Below, piece after piece: positions 1 to 8,713 of a DNA stretch of 64,000 nucleotides; positions within the stretch are counted from its first letter, which is position 1, and each line of letters begins with the position of its first letter. Under the pieces are notes generated by a model that was given only the letters and a program-made list of their open reading frames with translations, did not search any database and had not been told where the DNA came from. The position numbers and the translations under genes are program-made. Source of the stretch: AP-15 sp963833745 (GTDB lineage Bacteria > Pseudomonadota > Alphaproteobacteria > ATCC43930 > CGMCC-115725); NCBI GenBank assembly GCA_963833745.1, contig CAWHZD010000004.1, forward strand, positions 434,001-498,000, written 5' to 3'.

Positions 1-432
1 CTAATCGCCGGATATGATCTCGTCGCCGACGGCAGCGACAATTTCGCGACGCGCTATTTGCTGACCGATTTGTGCTCGCGCCTCGAAAAGCCGCTGGTCG
101 CGGCGGCCTTGTCGCCATTCGAAGGTCAGTTGTCGACGTTCCGGCCCTATCTCGGAGATGGCCATCCCTGCTATCGCTGCCTGTTCCGCGACCCGCCGCC
201 GCCCGATCTCGTGCCGCGCTGCGAGGAGGCCGGCATCCTCGGCGCCGTTGCCGGCGTGCTCGGCACCTTGCAGGCGGTCGAGGTGTTGAAAGAATTACTA
301 GGGCTCGGCGACAGCCTCGACGGCACGTTGCTGCTCTATGATGCGCTGCGCGCCCGTTTTCATTCGATCCGGATTGCCAAGGATCCGGAATGTCCGACCT
401 GCGGCAAGCACGCCCTGGCCACGGTGTCTTAG
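1..432 (+). CDS. MoeB/ThiF/HesA-family adenylyltransferase, C-terminal part (5' end outside window)
   Basis: The frame is open from base 1, so the gene begins upstream of the window. The visible start reads YDLVADGSDNFATRYL, the conserved segment following the adenylation site of MoeB/ThiF (E1-like) enzymes. Two zinc-ligand pairs follow, CYRC and CPTC, both typical of MoeB. Family members adenylate the C-terminal glycine of MoaD or ThiS for sulfur transfer in molybdopterin or thiamine synthesis. The last ~145 residues are present and look intact. MoeB cannot be separated from ThiF or HesA without the N-terminus and neighbours. A hairpin with a T-run lies ~135 bases downstream. Confidence 0.85.
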   Translation, partial: LIAGYDLVADGSDNFATRYLLTDLCSRLEKPLVAAALSPFEGQLSTFRPYLGDGHPCYRCLFRDPPPPDLVPRCEEAGILGAVAGVLGTLQAVEVLKELLGLGDSLDGTLLLYDALRARFHSIRIAKDPECPTCGKHALATVS

Positions 433-566
433 CAAGCCGAGCCGGCGTCCCGACCTTTCGGCCTGGAGAACCTGCCGGGATGGCGCTGCAAAGGCGGCGG
501 CAATCGGGAAACCCGCGGCCGGCCGCCGGCTGCCTTGGTGCACCCGTCTTTTGAGCATACCAGATC

Positions 567-600
567 GGGTGGTCCCGTACGAGACCACCCGTCCCTTTTT
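567..600 (+). terminator. Rho-independent terminator after the MoeB-like gene
   Basis: An 8-bp perfect stem, GGGTGGTC (567-574) with GACCACCC (583-590), is followed by a short spacer and five T (596-600). The T-run is on the plus strand, so it would terminate the upstream adenylyltransferase transcript. The stop codon of the convergent minus-strand gene lies inside the T-run. Confidence 0.7.
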
Positions 601-1732
601 ACGGTGTAACGACCGCTCCAACGCGGATCCCACCGTGCCTGCTATCAGGATCGGTCTGTGTGATGTCGATCGCATGGACCGTCCCCACCGCTTCGGCGGC
701 ATCGAGCTCCAAGTCGAGCCGCAGCGGCTGCAAACCGTGCGCCGGCAGCCGCAGTCGCAGACGATGGCCGCCGCCGAAGGGATGCTCGGCCATGCCGAAC
801 AACTCTTCGAGGATCTCTTCGGCCTCGTGAATGATCTTGGCAAGCCAACCTTCCCACCGATCCTCCTGTCGGCGCAGGCGAAGGCCCTTCGGCGGTGCGG
901 TGGCCGGCTTTAACGGCAAGGCCGCATAGGGTCCGGTCGCCAGCACCTTGAACAGCGCCGGGTCGACCTGAGCACCCTGATCAATCGCCCGCACCTCGAC
1001 GGTCACGCCCGCGGGCTGACTGCGCCTGGCGGCACCCGAAAGAAAGCTGAAGCCGGTGGTCAATACATGCCCGACCCGATGGTGACCGCCCATATTGACG
1101 ATTGCAATGTTGCGCTGGCCTTGATGGGGATCGGTACAAATGTTGATGTCCGCCGATAGCGCGCTATCATTGGGCACGAACACGCCAACGGGATCCCCGT
1201 TGATCGGGTTTGCCTCCAAATCCGCATCCGCCAGCCCCGACGAGGCGACCACGATGCAGCAATGCACTTCGGTCCCCCCTAGGAGATCCCCCGCCTGCGG
1301 CACCCAGGGAGGCAGGTCGATCAGGTTGAACGAAACTCCGCTTGTGTCCTGGTAGTCCGAGGCATTCGTGCTTCCGAACACTAGCGGAGGGTTGTTTGTT
1401 AGGTTCTGAAACGCAGGGTTTGAAGCCTGCATCGACGAAACCACAAGGCTCTGGTCGGCGGCACCGGGCACCGAGTTCGGATAGCAGACCCAGGCCTGTA
1501 CGTTCTGTATGGCAGCGGCAGCGGTGTTTCCGCCTACGTCGGCAACACCCTGGATTCCGACCTGGATGACTACCGAGTCTCCGATTTTAGCGGTGGTAGC
1601 GTCGATCGTACCAGTCAAAGCAATGTTCTCGTTGGTCCACCATTGCTGAGTGGTACACCAATTGACGCGCTGTCCGCGCCCAATGAAATAGTCATTGAAA
1701 TCAAGCGGGATCATGAAGCCGAGATTTGCCAT
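599..1732 (-). CDS. Hypothetical protein, 377 aa
   Basis: I do not recognise this family. The start at 1732 (MANLGF...) is preferred over the upstream ATG at 1780 because GAGAGGAG lies just before it. The N-terminal two-thirds is rich in V, T, N, G and short alternating hydrophobic stretches, suggesting beta-sandwich folds. No signal peptide or membrane segment is visible. The C-terminal ~100 residues are different: charged, with an acidic helix (EAEEILEELFGM) and a histidine/arginine-rich stretch. It is convergent with the MoeB-like gene. The codon pattern matches the neighbours, so it is probably real; function unknown. Confidence 0.6.
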   Translation of the reverse strand: MANLGFMIPLDFNDYFIGRGQRVNWCTTQQWWTNENIALTGTIDATTAKIGDSVVIQVGIQGVADVGGNTAAAAIQNVQAWVCYPNSVPGAADQSLVVSSMQASNPAFQNLTNNPPLVFGSTNASDYQDTSGVSFNLIDLPPWVPQAGDLLGGTEVHCCIVVASSGLADADLEANPINGDPVGVFVPNDSALSADINICTDPHQGQRNIAIVNMGGHHRVGHVLTTGFSFLSGAARRSQPAGVTVEVRAIDQGAQVDPALFKVLATGPYAALPLKPATAPPKGLRLRRQEDRWEGWLAKIIHEAEEILEELFGMAEHPFGGGHRLRLRLPAHGLQPLRLDLELDAAEAVGTVHAIDITQTDPDSRHGGIRVGAVVTP

Positions 1733-1776
1733 GACGCTCCTCTCTTCCACCGATGACGTCGCGCGATCGCGCCGCA

Positions 1777-2031
1777 TCAAGTCTGAGATACCACAGCGGC
1801 GGGATCAGCGAGTGTGAGTTGCTTCACGCGCTCGTGCGAATTGTGGCAATGATTGCAGTGCTGCAGCAGATTTCCTAAATCCCGTGCCGGCCAAGGCCGA
1901 TCGCCGTTTATGGCATCTTTATCCACCTGCCGGCCGATCGGCATCGCTTCTTTATGCACGCCCGCAATAAGCTTGCAGCCGATCTCGGGTATGCAAGGTG
2001 GTTGCGATGCCGAGTGGTCCTGTCCAGTCAC
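1777..2031 (-). CDS. Small ORF with a CxxCH / HNH-like C-terminus
   Basis: 84 codons upstream of the hypothetical gene, on the same strand. Its second half reads RDLGNLLQHCNHCHNSHERV. This resembles the last part of HNH endonuclease domains, where a CxxCH-x-R segment closes the metal site; read alone, CNHCH is also a heme-c attachment motif. The upstream HNH histidine pair is not evident, so this may be a decayed fragment. No clear ribosome-binding site is seen. It could also be a chance ORF. Confidence 0.3.
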   Translation of the reverse strand: MTGQDHSASQPPCIPEIGCKLIAGVHKEAMPIGRQVDKDAINGDRPWPARDLGNLLQHCNHCHNSHERVKQLTLADPAAVVSQT

Positions 2032-2216
2032 GTTTTAGCAGCTGGGATCTCCAGCATTGCCATTTCCGGCAGGGCGCGGCGAAGACGCCCGATCCGGCCG
2101 TCGCGGTGGCGCACCACATCGCGGAGGCGGTGATGGAGGTCGCAGGTCCCCTGTTTTGGGCCGTCTTGGTGTTGGGTTTCGGGATCAGCGTCCTTGGGCC
2201 CAATTTTTACTGTTGA
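2007..2216 (+). CDS. Possible small membrane protein, 69 aa
   Basis: The ATG at 2007 is preceded by AAGGTGG at a workable distance. The product ends with one strongly hydrophobic segment (VAGPLFWAVLVLGFGISVLG, about residues 46-65) then a short tail, a plausible single-pass peptide. It overlaps the minus-strand small ORF by a few bases. No family recognised; a chance ORF is possible. Confidence 0.3.
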   Translation: MPSGPVQSRFSSWDLQHCHFRQGAAKTPDPAVAVAHHIAEAVMEVAGPLFWAVLVLGFGISVLGPNFYC

Positions 2217-2629
2217 TCCATCGGAGCAAGCCGCGGCGGCCTGCGCAACTATGACAGTATGATCTCGGCTCTCTTTACAGGTTGTTTATAGAATTCGACA
2301 ACTTTAGTGAGCGAGATTTCACCGACCGATGATCATGCTCGATGGTGCCGGTGTCGCCTTCCAGGACAAACGATTGGCCAAGAGCATGACTGATTTCGCC
2401 GAGGGGAGGTACGACCGGCCGGCGCTCCCTGCCGACCCAAGATCAGTGGGCGAGCGGCTGCGGGCGAACGGCTGATGGGTAAGCGAACCCATGATGCACT
2501 GAGGACTGCCAGTACGGTGACGCTGGCGCTTGTTGCGAGCAGGATCGCTTTGCTTCGCTGCTTCTTCGCCCGGGCTCGCAGCGCCATGCCGCACTCAGCG
2601 ACCGACGATCATTCGTAGAGGTCCATCTG
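2217..2629. other. Intergenic stretch without a convincing gene
   Basis: About 410 bases. A short inverted repeat GTTGT...ACAAC lies near 2281-2302. A 48-codon plus-strand ORF (2331-2477) has no clear ribosome-binding site and no recognisable product. Overlapping minus-strand ORFs are arginine/serine-rich, as expected for shadows in GC-rich DNA. Confidence 0.4.
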
Positions 2630-2950
2630 ATGGGTTTGTGCCTGCAAATCGTCCACGATCCTGCGGGAACCTGGTCTGTCCACGGCCTGCCGCAGCACCC
2701 GGTGGCGCATTTGGTGAGCTTGGCGGATAGCGTCGACTACGCGCGTAGGGAATGCGCCGAGGCGCCGGCGACGATCGAGTTGATGGTCGACGGGTTCTAT
2801 GCGGTCATTCATCAGGAGCTTGGCTGGCCCCGCCAGCTCGTCGCTCCCAATGGCGAGGGGCTGTCGGTTTCCTCGCCGCCGGACAGGGCGCATCGCTCGG
2901 CCCCGCTCGGCTTCCGCGACTGGCTCAAAAGATGGGGTAGAGCCGGCTAG
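2630..2950 (+). CDS. Hypothetical protein, 106 aa
   Basis: Starts at ATG with AGAGG upstream. The composition is protein-like and soluble, with a predicted helix (ADSVDYARRECAEAPATIEL) followed by a compact mixed segment (MVDGFYAVIHQELGW). No signal peptide or membrane segment. It resembles small cytoplasmic proteins of unknown function in alphaproteobacteria, but I cannot name a family. It precedes the kdp region by ~370 bases and is not obviously part of that operon. Confidence 0.5.
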   Translation: MGLCLQIVHDPAGTWSVHGLPQHPVAHLVSLADSVDYARRECAEAPATIELMVDGFYAVIHQELGWPRQLVAPNGEGLSVSSPPDRAHRSAPLGFRDWLKRWGRAG

Positions 2951-3320
2951 CCGCGATCCAGCATCCGCGCGTCAGTGGAGGCGGCCCGTCTGCGTCGCCA
3001 ACTGCCGGGCGACCGGGTCACGCGTCATGATGCAGGAAGCCTCAGCCGGGGCCGCCGCCCAATCTTTATGGGCGGTTTATGCCCGGACGCACTAATTCCC
3101 CTCGAATCTTAACGGCTGGTCGTGCAACTGATGCGTCCAAGGCGATCCTGTCTCGAGCTCGCTGAAGGAGAGCTCCGAGTGCAGGCCAACGCTCAGGTGC
3201 TGCCATGGTGTCGGCGTTTCCGGACGGGTCGCGGCGGTCATCGCAGAATCAGCAAGGTCGATGACGGCCGAGCATACCCGCGTCGGTCCGCATTGCCGAG
3301 AGATCACAAGGATCATCGTC
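2951..3320. other. Intergenic region upstream of the kdp operon
   Basis: About 370 bases without a convincing gene. It should contain the kdp promoter because no other plus-strand gene lies close upstream. No KdpE site could be assigned by eye. An AAGGA ribosome-binding site stands just before the leader peptide ATG at 3321. Confidence 0.4.
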
Positions 3321-3404
3321 ATGCTCGATTTCCTGATGGTTGCGGGCGGCGTCGCCTTCTTCGGCGTCGCGATACTTTATGTCCTTGCCTGCGAGAAAAT
3401 GTGA
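3321..3404 (+). CDS. 27-residue membrane peptide upstream of kdpF
   Basis: ATG preceded by AAGGA; encodes MLDFLMVAGGVAFFGVAI followed by LYVLACEKM and a stop. It is almost entirely one hydrophobic helix with a charged C-terminal tail, the architecture of KdpF-like single-span peptides. It sits 7 bases before kdpF, so the two are probably co-translated. Short peptides of this kind precede kdpF in other alphaproteobacteria, to my recollection, but I know of no assigned function. It may be an accessory subunit of the Kdp complex. Confidence 0.65.
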   Translation: MLDFLMVAGGVAFFGVAILYVLACEKM

Positions 3405-3411
3405 GGCGGAG

Positions 3412-3501
3412 ATGTTGGTCGACTACGTTCTCGGCGCGATCGTGACGATCGTGATCATGGTCTATCTCGTCTATGCGCTGATCAACCCGGAGCGGTTCTA
3501 G
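3412..3501 (+). CDS. kdpF: KdpF, small subunit of the K+-transporting ATPase
   Basis: 29 codons. One transmembrane helix (VLGAIVTIVIMVYLVYALI) followed by the signature ending NPERF, characteristic of KdpF. A GAGGCGGAG ribosome-binding site precedes the ATG. KdpF stabilises the KdpABC complex in the inner membrane. It lies 10 bases before kdpA. Confidence 0.9.
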   Translation: MLVDYVLGAIVTIVIMVYLVYALINPERF

Positions 3502-3511
3502 GAGAAGCGGG

Positions 3512-5248
3512 ATGACGGCCAACGGATGGGTTCAGATCGCGCTGTTCAGCCTGATTGTCATCGCCGTCACACGCCCGTTTGGCGGTTACATGACGCGAGT
3601 CTTCGCCGGCGAGCGGACGTTTTTGTGGCCGGTGCTGCGACCGCTTGAGCGCGCGGTCTATTGGTGCTGCGGCGTCGACGAGAACGAGGAGCAGCATTGG
3701 CTGACCTATGCCGTGGCGATGCTGCTGTTCAGCGTCGTCGGCTTTGTCACGCTCTACGCGCTGCAGCGGCTGCAATGGTATCTGCCGTTCAATCCGCAGG
3801 GTCAGACCGCGGTCGAGCAGAGTTCCGCGCTCAACACCTCGGTCAGCTTTGTCACCAACACCAACTGGCAGTCCTACGTGCCGGAAACCACGATGAGCTA
3901 TCTGGTGCAGATGGCCGGGCTCACGGTGCACAACTTTGTCTCGGCGGCGACCGGCATCGCCTTGGCACTGGCGCTGATCCGCGGCTTTGTGCGGCGCGAG
4001 GCCAAGGCGATCGGCAATTTCTGGGTCGATCTGACACGCGCCGCGCTTTACATCCTGCTGCCGATTTCGGTGGTGATCGCGCTGTTCTACGTGTGGCAGG
4101 GCATCCCGCAAAATCTCGGCGCCTATGTCGACGCAACGACATTGGAAGGCGCCAAGCAGACGATCGCGCAGGGCCCGGTGGCCTCGCAGGAAGCGATCAA
4201 GATCCTCGGCACCAATGGCGGCGGGTTTCTCAACGCCAATTCGTCACATCCCTACGAGAACCCGAACGCGCTGACCAACCTCGTTCAGCTGATCTCGATC
4301 TTCTCGATTGGTGCGGCATTGACCAACGTGTTGGGGCGCATGGTTCGTGACGAACGCCAGGGCTGGGCGATCTTTGCTGCGATGGGGGTGCTGTTTCTCG
4401 CCGGCGTGACCACCGCGTATTGGTCCGAGGCGCAGGGCAATCCCGCCTTTGCCGCGTTCAATGTCGAGTCGACGCCGAGCCCGACGCAGGCCGGCGGCAA
4501 CATGGAAGGCAAGGAGGTGCGGTTCGGCCCGGCGCTTTCGGCCCTCTATGCGACAGTGACGACCGACACCTCGTGCGGCGCGGTCAATTCGATGCACGAC
4601 AGCTATCTGCCGCTCGGCGGCATGGTGCCGCTCGTCAACATGCAGCTCGGCGAGGTGATCTTTGGCGGTGTCGGCTCCGGCCTCTACGGCATGCTCGCTT
4701 TCGCGATCGTCGCGATGTTCGTCGCCGGGCTGATGGTCGGGCGCACCCCGGAATATCTTGGCAAGAAACTCGAGGCGAAGGAGGTCAAGATGACCATCCT
4801 CGCGCTTCTGAGCCTGCCGTTGTCGATCCTCGGCTGGACTGCATTGGCAGTGGTGTTGCCGGTTGGGCTTGCCGGCATCGCCAATGCCGGGCCGCACGGC
4901 TATTCCGAGATCCTCTATGCCTACACCGAAGGTACCGCCAACAACGGCAGCGCCTTTGCCGGACTTTCGGCCAACACGCTATTCTACAATACGACGATCG
5001 CCGCGGCGATGCTGATCGGCCGCTTCATCTTTGTGATCCCGCTGTTGGCGGTGGCGGGGTCGCTGGCGCAGAAGAAGCTGCTTGCACCCTCGGCCGGCAC
5101 CTTTCCGACCAACCGGCCGTTGTTTGTCGGGCTGCTGGTTGGCGTCGTCTTGATCATCGGCGGGCTGACCTATTTCCCGGCGATCTCGTTGGGGCCTGTG
5201 ACCGAGCATGTCGCGATGAACCAGGGCAAGCTTTTCGCCGGGCCGTAG
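3512..5248 (+). CDS. kdpA: KdpA, potassium-binding channel subunit
   Basis: 578 residues, normal for the family. KdpA is the potassium-selective membrane subunit of the high-affinity Kdp ATPase. Visible hallmarks are TNTNWQSY and the selectivity-loop segments TNGGGFLNANSSHPYENP and TTDTSCGAVNSMHD. About ten hydrophobic spans run the length of the protein. The ATG has GGAGAAGCGGG just before it, overlapping the end of kdpF. It is followed 27 bases later by kdpB. Confidence 0.97.
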   Translation: MTANGWVQIALFSLIVIAVTRPFGGYMTRVFAGERTFLWPVLRPLERAVYWCCGVDENEEQHWLTYAVAMLLFSVVGFVTLYALQRLQWYLPFNPQGQTAVEQSSALNTSVSFVTNTNWQSYVPETTMSYLVQMAGLTVHNFVSAATGIALALALIRGFVRREAKAIGNFWVDLTRAALYILLPISVVIALFYVWQGIPQNLGAYVDATTLEGAKQTIAQGPVASQEAIKILGTNGGGFLNANSSHPYENPNALTNLVQLISIFSIGAALTNVLGRMVRDERQGWAIFAAMGVLFLAGVTTAYWSEAQGNPAFAAFNVESTPSPTQAGGNMEGKEVRFGPALSALYATVTTDTSCGAVNSMHDSYLPLGGMVPLVNMQLGEVIFGGVGSGLYGMLAFAIVAMFVAGLMVGRTPEYLGKKLEAKEVKMTILALLSLPLSILGWTALAVVLPVGLAGIANAGPHGYSEILYAYTEGTANNGSAFAGLSANTLFYNTTIAAAMLIGRFIFVIPLLAVAGSLAQKKLLAPSAGTFPTNRPLFVGLLVGVVLIIGGLTYFPAISLGPVTEHVAMNQGKLFAGP

Positions 5249-5275
5249 GCGTTTGGGTCTGCAAGGAATACCAGG

Positions 5276-7448
5276 ATGACCGACATCACTCCCATCATCG
5301 GCCTGCCGCCGAGCGGGCTCGCCCGGCGCAACCTGCGGCCGATGTCGCTGTTCGACCGGTCGCTGATCGGGCCGGCGATCTGGGCTTCTTTTCGTAAGCT
5401 CGATCCGCGCACTCTGGTCAAGAACCCGGTCATGTTCTGCGTCGAGATCGTCTCGGTGCTGACGACCGTGTTCTTCGTCCGCGACCTGTTCGTGGGCGTC
5501 ACCAAAGTCGTCGGCAGCAGTGCCTTGTTCTCCGGGCAGATTACGGTCTGGCTGTGGTTCACGGTGTTGTTTGCGAACTTTGCCGAAGCGGTCGCCGAAG
5601 GCCGCGGCAAGGCCCAGGCCGACGCCTTGCGCCGCACCCGGACCGAAACTAAGGCAAAGCGCATCGAGGCTGCGCAGTCGCGCGCTTTCGAGCTTGTCGA
5701 CGCAGCGGCGCTTAAGCAGGGCGACCTGGTGCTGGTCGAGACCGGCGACCTGATCCCGAGCGACGGCGACGTCATCGAAGGCGTCGCCTCGGTCGACGAG
5801 TTCGGCGATCACCGGGGAATCTGCGCCGGTCATCCGCGAGAGCGGCGGCGACCGCTCGGCGGTGACCGGCGGCACCCGGGTCACCTCGGACTGGCTCAAG
5901 GTCAAGATCACCGCGGCGCAGGGCTCGACCTTTCTCGATCGCATGATTGCGCTGGTCGAGGGCGCGGTACGACAGAAGACACCGAACGAGATCGCGCTCA
6001 ACATCCTGCTCGCCGGCATGACCCTGATCTTTGTCTTTGCCACGGTGACGATCCCGAGCTTTGCGGCTTATGCCGGCGGAGCGGTTTCGGTCGTCGTGCT
6101 GATCGCGCTGTTTGTCTGCCTGATCCCGACGACGATCGGCGCCTTGTTGTCGGCGATCGGCATCGCCGGCATGGACCGGCTCGTGCGTTTCAACGTGTTG
6201 GCGATGTCGGGCCGCGCGGTCGAGGCGGCGGGCGACGTCGACACTCTGCTGCTCGACAAGACCGGCACGATCACCTTGGGGAACCGCCAGGCGACGGAAT
6301 TCATCGCGCTTCCCGGGGTCGAGGAGAGCGAGCTTGCCGATGCGGCGCAGTTTGCCTCGCTGTCTGACGAAACCCCCGAAGGCCGCTCGATTGTCGTGTT
6401 GGCCAAGGAGAAATACGGGCTGCGCGGGCGCGAGATGGCGCCGCTCGACGCGCGTTTTGTTCCGTTTTCGGCGCAGACCCGGATGAGCGGCATCGATGTC
6501 GGCGGGGTCTCGATCCGCAAGGGCGCGGTTGACGCGGTCATCGCCTTTGCCGAAGGCGGCGCCACCGCCCCGGTTTGGCGCAGTGCTGCGACGGGCGTCC
6601 AGGCGGCGTTGCGCGCGGCCCCGGTTTCCGAGACGGTCCGCCAGATCACCGTCATTGCCGAGCGGATCGCAAAGGAGGGCGGCACCCCGCTCGCCGTCGC
6701 CAGGGACAATCGCCTGCTCGGCGTCATTCACCTGAAGGACATCGTCAAGGGCGGCATCCGCGAGCGTTTTGCCGAATTGCGGCGGATGGGCATCCGCACC
6801 GTCATGATCACCGGCGACAACCCGCTGACCGCGGCCGCGATCGCCGCCGAATCCGGGGTCGACGATTTCCTCGCCCAGGCCAAGCCCGAGGACAAATTGG
6901 CCCTGATCCGCGAGGAGCAGGCCAGCGGCAAGCTCGTCGCGATGTGCGGCGACGGCACCAACGACGCGCCGGCCTTGGCGCAGTCCGATGTCGGCGTGGC
7001 GATGAACACCGGCACGATGGCGGCGCGCGAAGCCGGCAACATCGTCGACCTCGACAGCGATCCGACAAAGCTGATCGAGATCGTCGAGATCGGCAAGCAG
7101 CTCTTAATCACCCGTGGTGCTTTGACCACGTTTTCGATCGCCAATGACGTTGCCAAGTATTTCGCGATCATCCCGGCGATGTTTGTGGCGTTTTACCCGC
7201 AGCTTGGCGTCATCAACATCATGCGGCTGCACAGCCCCGAGAGCGCCATCCTGTCGGCGATCATCTTCAACGCGCTGATCATCATTGCACTGATCCCGCT
7301 GGCGTTGCGCGGCGTCAAATTCCGCCCGATCGGCGCCGCCGCGATGCTGCGCCGAAATCTGCTGGTCTACGGCGTCGGCGGGTTGGTCGTGCCGTTTATC
7401 GGGATCAAGCTGATCGACCTCGCCGTCACCTCCATTGGCCTTGCCTGA
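5276..7448 (+). pseudogene. kdpB: KdpB, K+-transporting P-type ATPase subunit, with a one-base frameshift
   Basis: KdpB is the P-type ATPase that drives K+ import. The first frame runs from 5276 through TGDLIPSDGDVIEGVASVDE, then breaks. Removing one T at 5801/5802 restores SAITGESAPVIRESGG and joins directly to the second frame. That frame holds the phosphorylation site LLDKTGTIT, the ATP-binding region, MCGDGTNDAPALAQ and the C-terminal spans. The shift is after codon ~175, inside the actuator-domain TGES region, so unshifted translation would lack all catalytic domains. Apart from this base, the protein is complete and undecayed. It is either a sequencing or assembly error or a very recent mutation. 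It is followed 11 bases later by kdpC. Confidence 0.9.
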
Positions 7449-7459
7449 GGATTGCACCC

Positions 7460-8059
7460 ATGTTGCGGCAAATCCGTCCTGCGATCCTGATGATCGTCGT
7501 CATGACGGTGATCACCGGTCTTATCTATCCGCTCGGGATGACCGGGCTCGCGCAGCTGATCTTTCCGCATCAGGCCAATGGCAGCCTGGTCGAAAAGGAC
7601 GGCAAGGTCATCGGCTCGTCCCTGATCGGCCAGAACTTCACCGCCGACAAATATTTTCATCCGCGCCCGTCGGCGACGACCGAGCCCGACCCGAAGGACC
7701 CGACAAAGACGGTCTCGGTGCCTTATGCCGCTGACAATTCCGGCGGCTCGAACCTCGGGCCGACCAACCAGGCGCTGGTCGACCGGGTCAAGGGCGACGC
7801 CGCCAAGCTCGCCAAGGAAAACCCGTCCGAGCCGATCCCGGTCGATCTGGTGACGACCTCGGCGAGCGGGCTCGATCCCGACATCACCCCGGCGGCGGCC
7901 TTGTTCCAAGTGCCGCGCGTGGCAAAGGCGCGCAATCTGGACCCCAACAAACTGCGCGCCCTCGTCGCCGAGCAAACCCACGACCGGATTCTCGGCATCC
8001 TTGGCGAGAAACGGGTCAACGTCCTCGCACTCAACCTCGCTCTCGACCAGCTCCACTGA
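7460..8059 (+). CDS. kdpC: KdpC, chaperone subunit of the K+-transporting ATPase
   Basis: 199 residues, normal for KdpC. A single N-terminal membrane span (ILMIVVMTVITGLIYPLGM) is followed by a periplasmic domain with the typical segments LIGQNFTADKYFHPRPSA, NSGGSNLGPTN and DPDITPAAALFQVPRVA. KdpC joins KdpA and KdpB and raises ATP affinity. It is the last gene of the operon; kdpD and kdpE are not adjacent, so the sensor system must lie elsewhere or be absent. Confidence 0.97.
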   Translation: MLRQIRPAILMIVVMTVITGLIYPLGMTGLAQLIFPHQANGSLVEKDGKVIGSSLIGQNFTADKYFHPRPSATTEPDPKDPTKTVSVPYAADNSGGSNLGPTNQALVDRVKGDAAKLAKENPSEPIPVDLVTTSASGLDPDITPAAALFQVPRVAKARNLDPNKLRALVAEQTHDRILGILGEKRVNVLALNLALDQLH

Positions 8060-8060
8060 C

Positions 8061-8077
8061 GGCCCGGCAGCCGGGCC
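8061..8077. terminator. Hairpin between convergent kdpC and cynS
   Basis: GGCCCGG (8061-8067) and CCGGGCC (8071-8077) form a 7-bp perfect GC stem with a 3-base loop between the two convergent stop codons. No T-run follows on either strand, so the terminator role is inferred from position and stem strength. Confidence 0.45.
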
Positions 8078-8086
8078 ACGGCTCGA

Positions 8087-8533
8087 TCAGTACTCCTTGT
8101 ACGGCAGGAACTTGCCGCTCAGGGTCAGCTTGACGCGATCGCCCTTTGGATCGGGCTGGCGCTCGATCGCCATGTCGAAATCGATCGCGCTCATGATGCC
8201 GTCGCCGAATCCTTCCTGGATCAGCTCCTTCCAGGTCGTGCCGTAGACCTGCACCAGCTCGTAGAAGCGGTAGATCAACGGATCGGTCGGCACCGCGGTC
8301 GGCAACGAGCCGCGGTAGGGGATTTCCTGCAGCAGGCCCTGTTCCTCGGCGTCAAGGCCGAGGAGTTTCGCCGCACGCTCGGCCTGCTCCGGCCGCAATT
8401 TCATCTGCCCCATCAACGCCGCGGTCAGATAGACCGCCGTGCCGCCGCCGATCTCGGCAACGATCGTTTTCCAGCTCAGTCCTTTCGCGCGCTTGATCAC
8501 GAGAATCTTCCGGGTCAGCTCGTCACGGGTCAT
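8087..8533 (-). CDS. cynS: Cyanase (cyanate hydratase)
   Basis: 148 residues, the usual size. Cyanase converts cyanate and bicarbonate to ammonia and CO2. The N-terminal helical domain (MTRDELTRKILVIKRAKGLS) and C-terminal catalytic domain are both present. The active-site Arg and Glu lie in DPLIYRFYELVQVYG and the catalytic Ser in GDGIMSAIDFDM. Start supported by AAGGAGGGG upstream of the ATG. It stands alone, convergent with kdpC; no cynT or cynR is adjacent. Confidence 0.95.
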   Translation of the reverse strand: MTRDELTRKILVIKRAKGLSWKTIVAEIGGGTAVYLTAALMGQMKLRPEQAERAAKLLGLDAEEQGLLQEIPYRGSLPTAVPTDPLIYRFYELVQVYGTTWKELIQEGFGDGIMSAIDFDMAIERQPDPKGDRVKLTLSGKFLPYKEY

Positions 8534-8713
8534 CGGCCCCTCCTTGCTCGTGCTTCATTTCAGGCGAGCAAAGCGCGTGCCAATTCCGCCGGCCCATGGA
8601 ATCTTCGCCACGGCTCTCCGCCTGCAGGCTCACGTCGGGCCGTCCTCGCCCGTAGCCAACCGGGCGAAAGCGTAAGACACTATGAGGGTCCGCCTCACTG
8701 ACGGGTGTCGGCG

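Noticed and set aside
1777..2031. CNHCH as a c-type cytochrome
   Set aside because: No signal peptide and no axial ligand context; the HNH-like reading fits better, and even that is weak.
2331..2477. 48-codon plus-strand ORF whose start resembles the kdp leader peptide region
   Set aside because: Only a short DNA similarity (ATGCTCGAT...GTCGCCTTC). The peptide is not hydrophobic and there is no ribosome-binding site.
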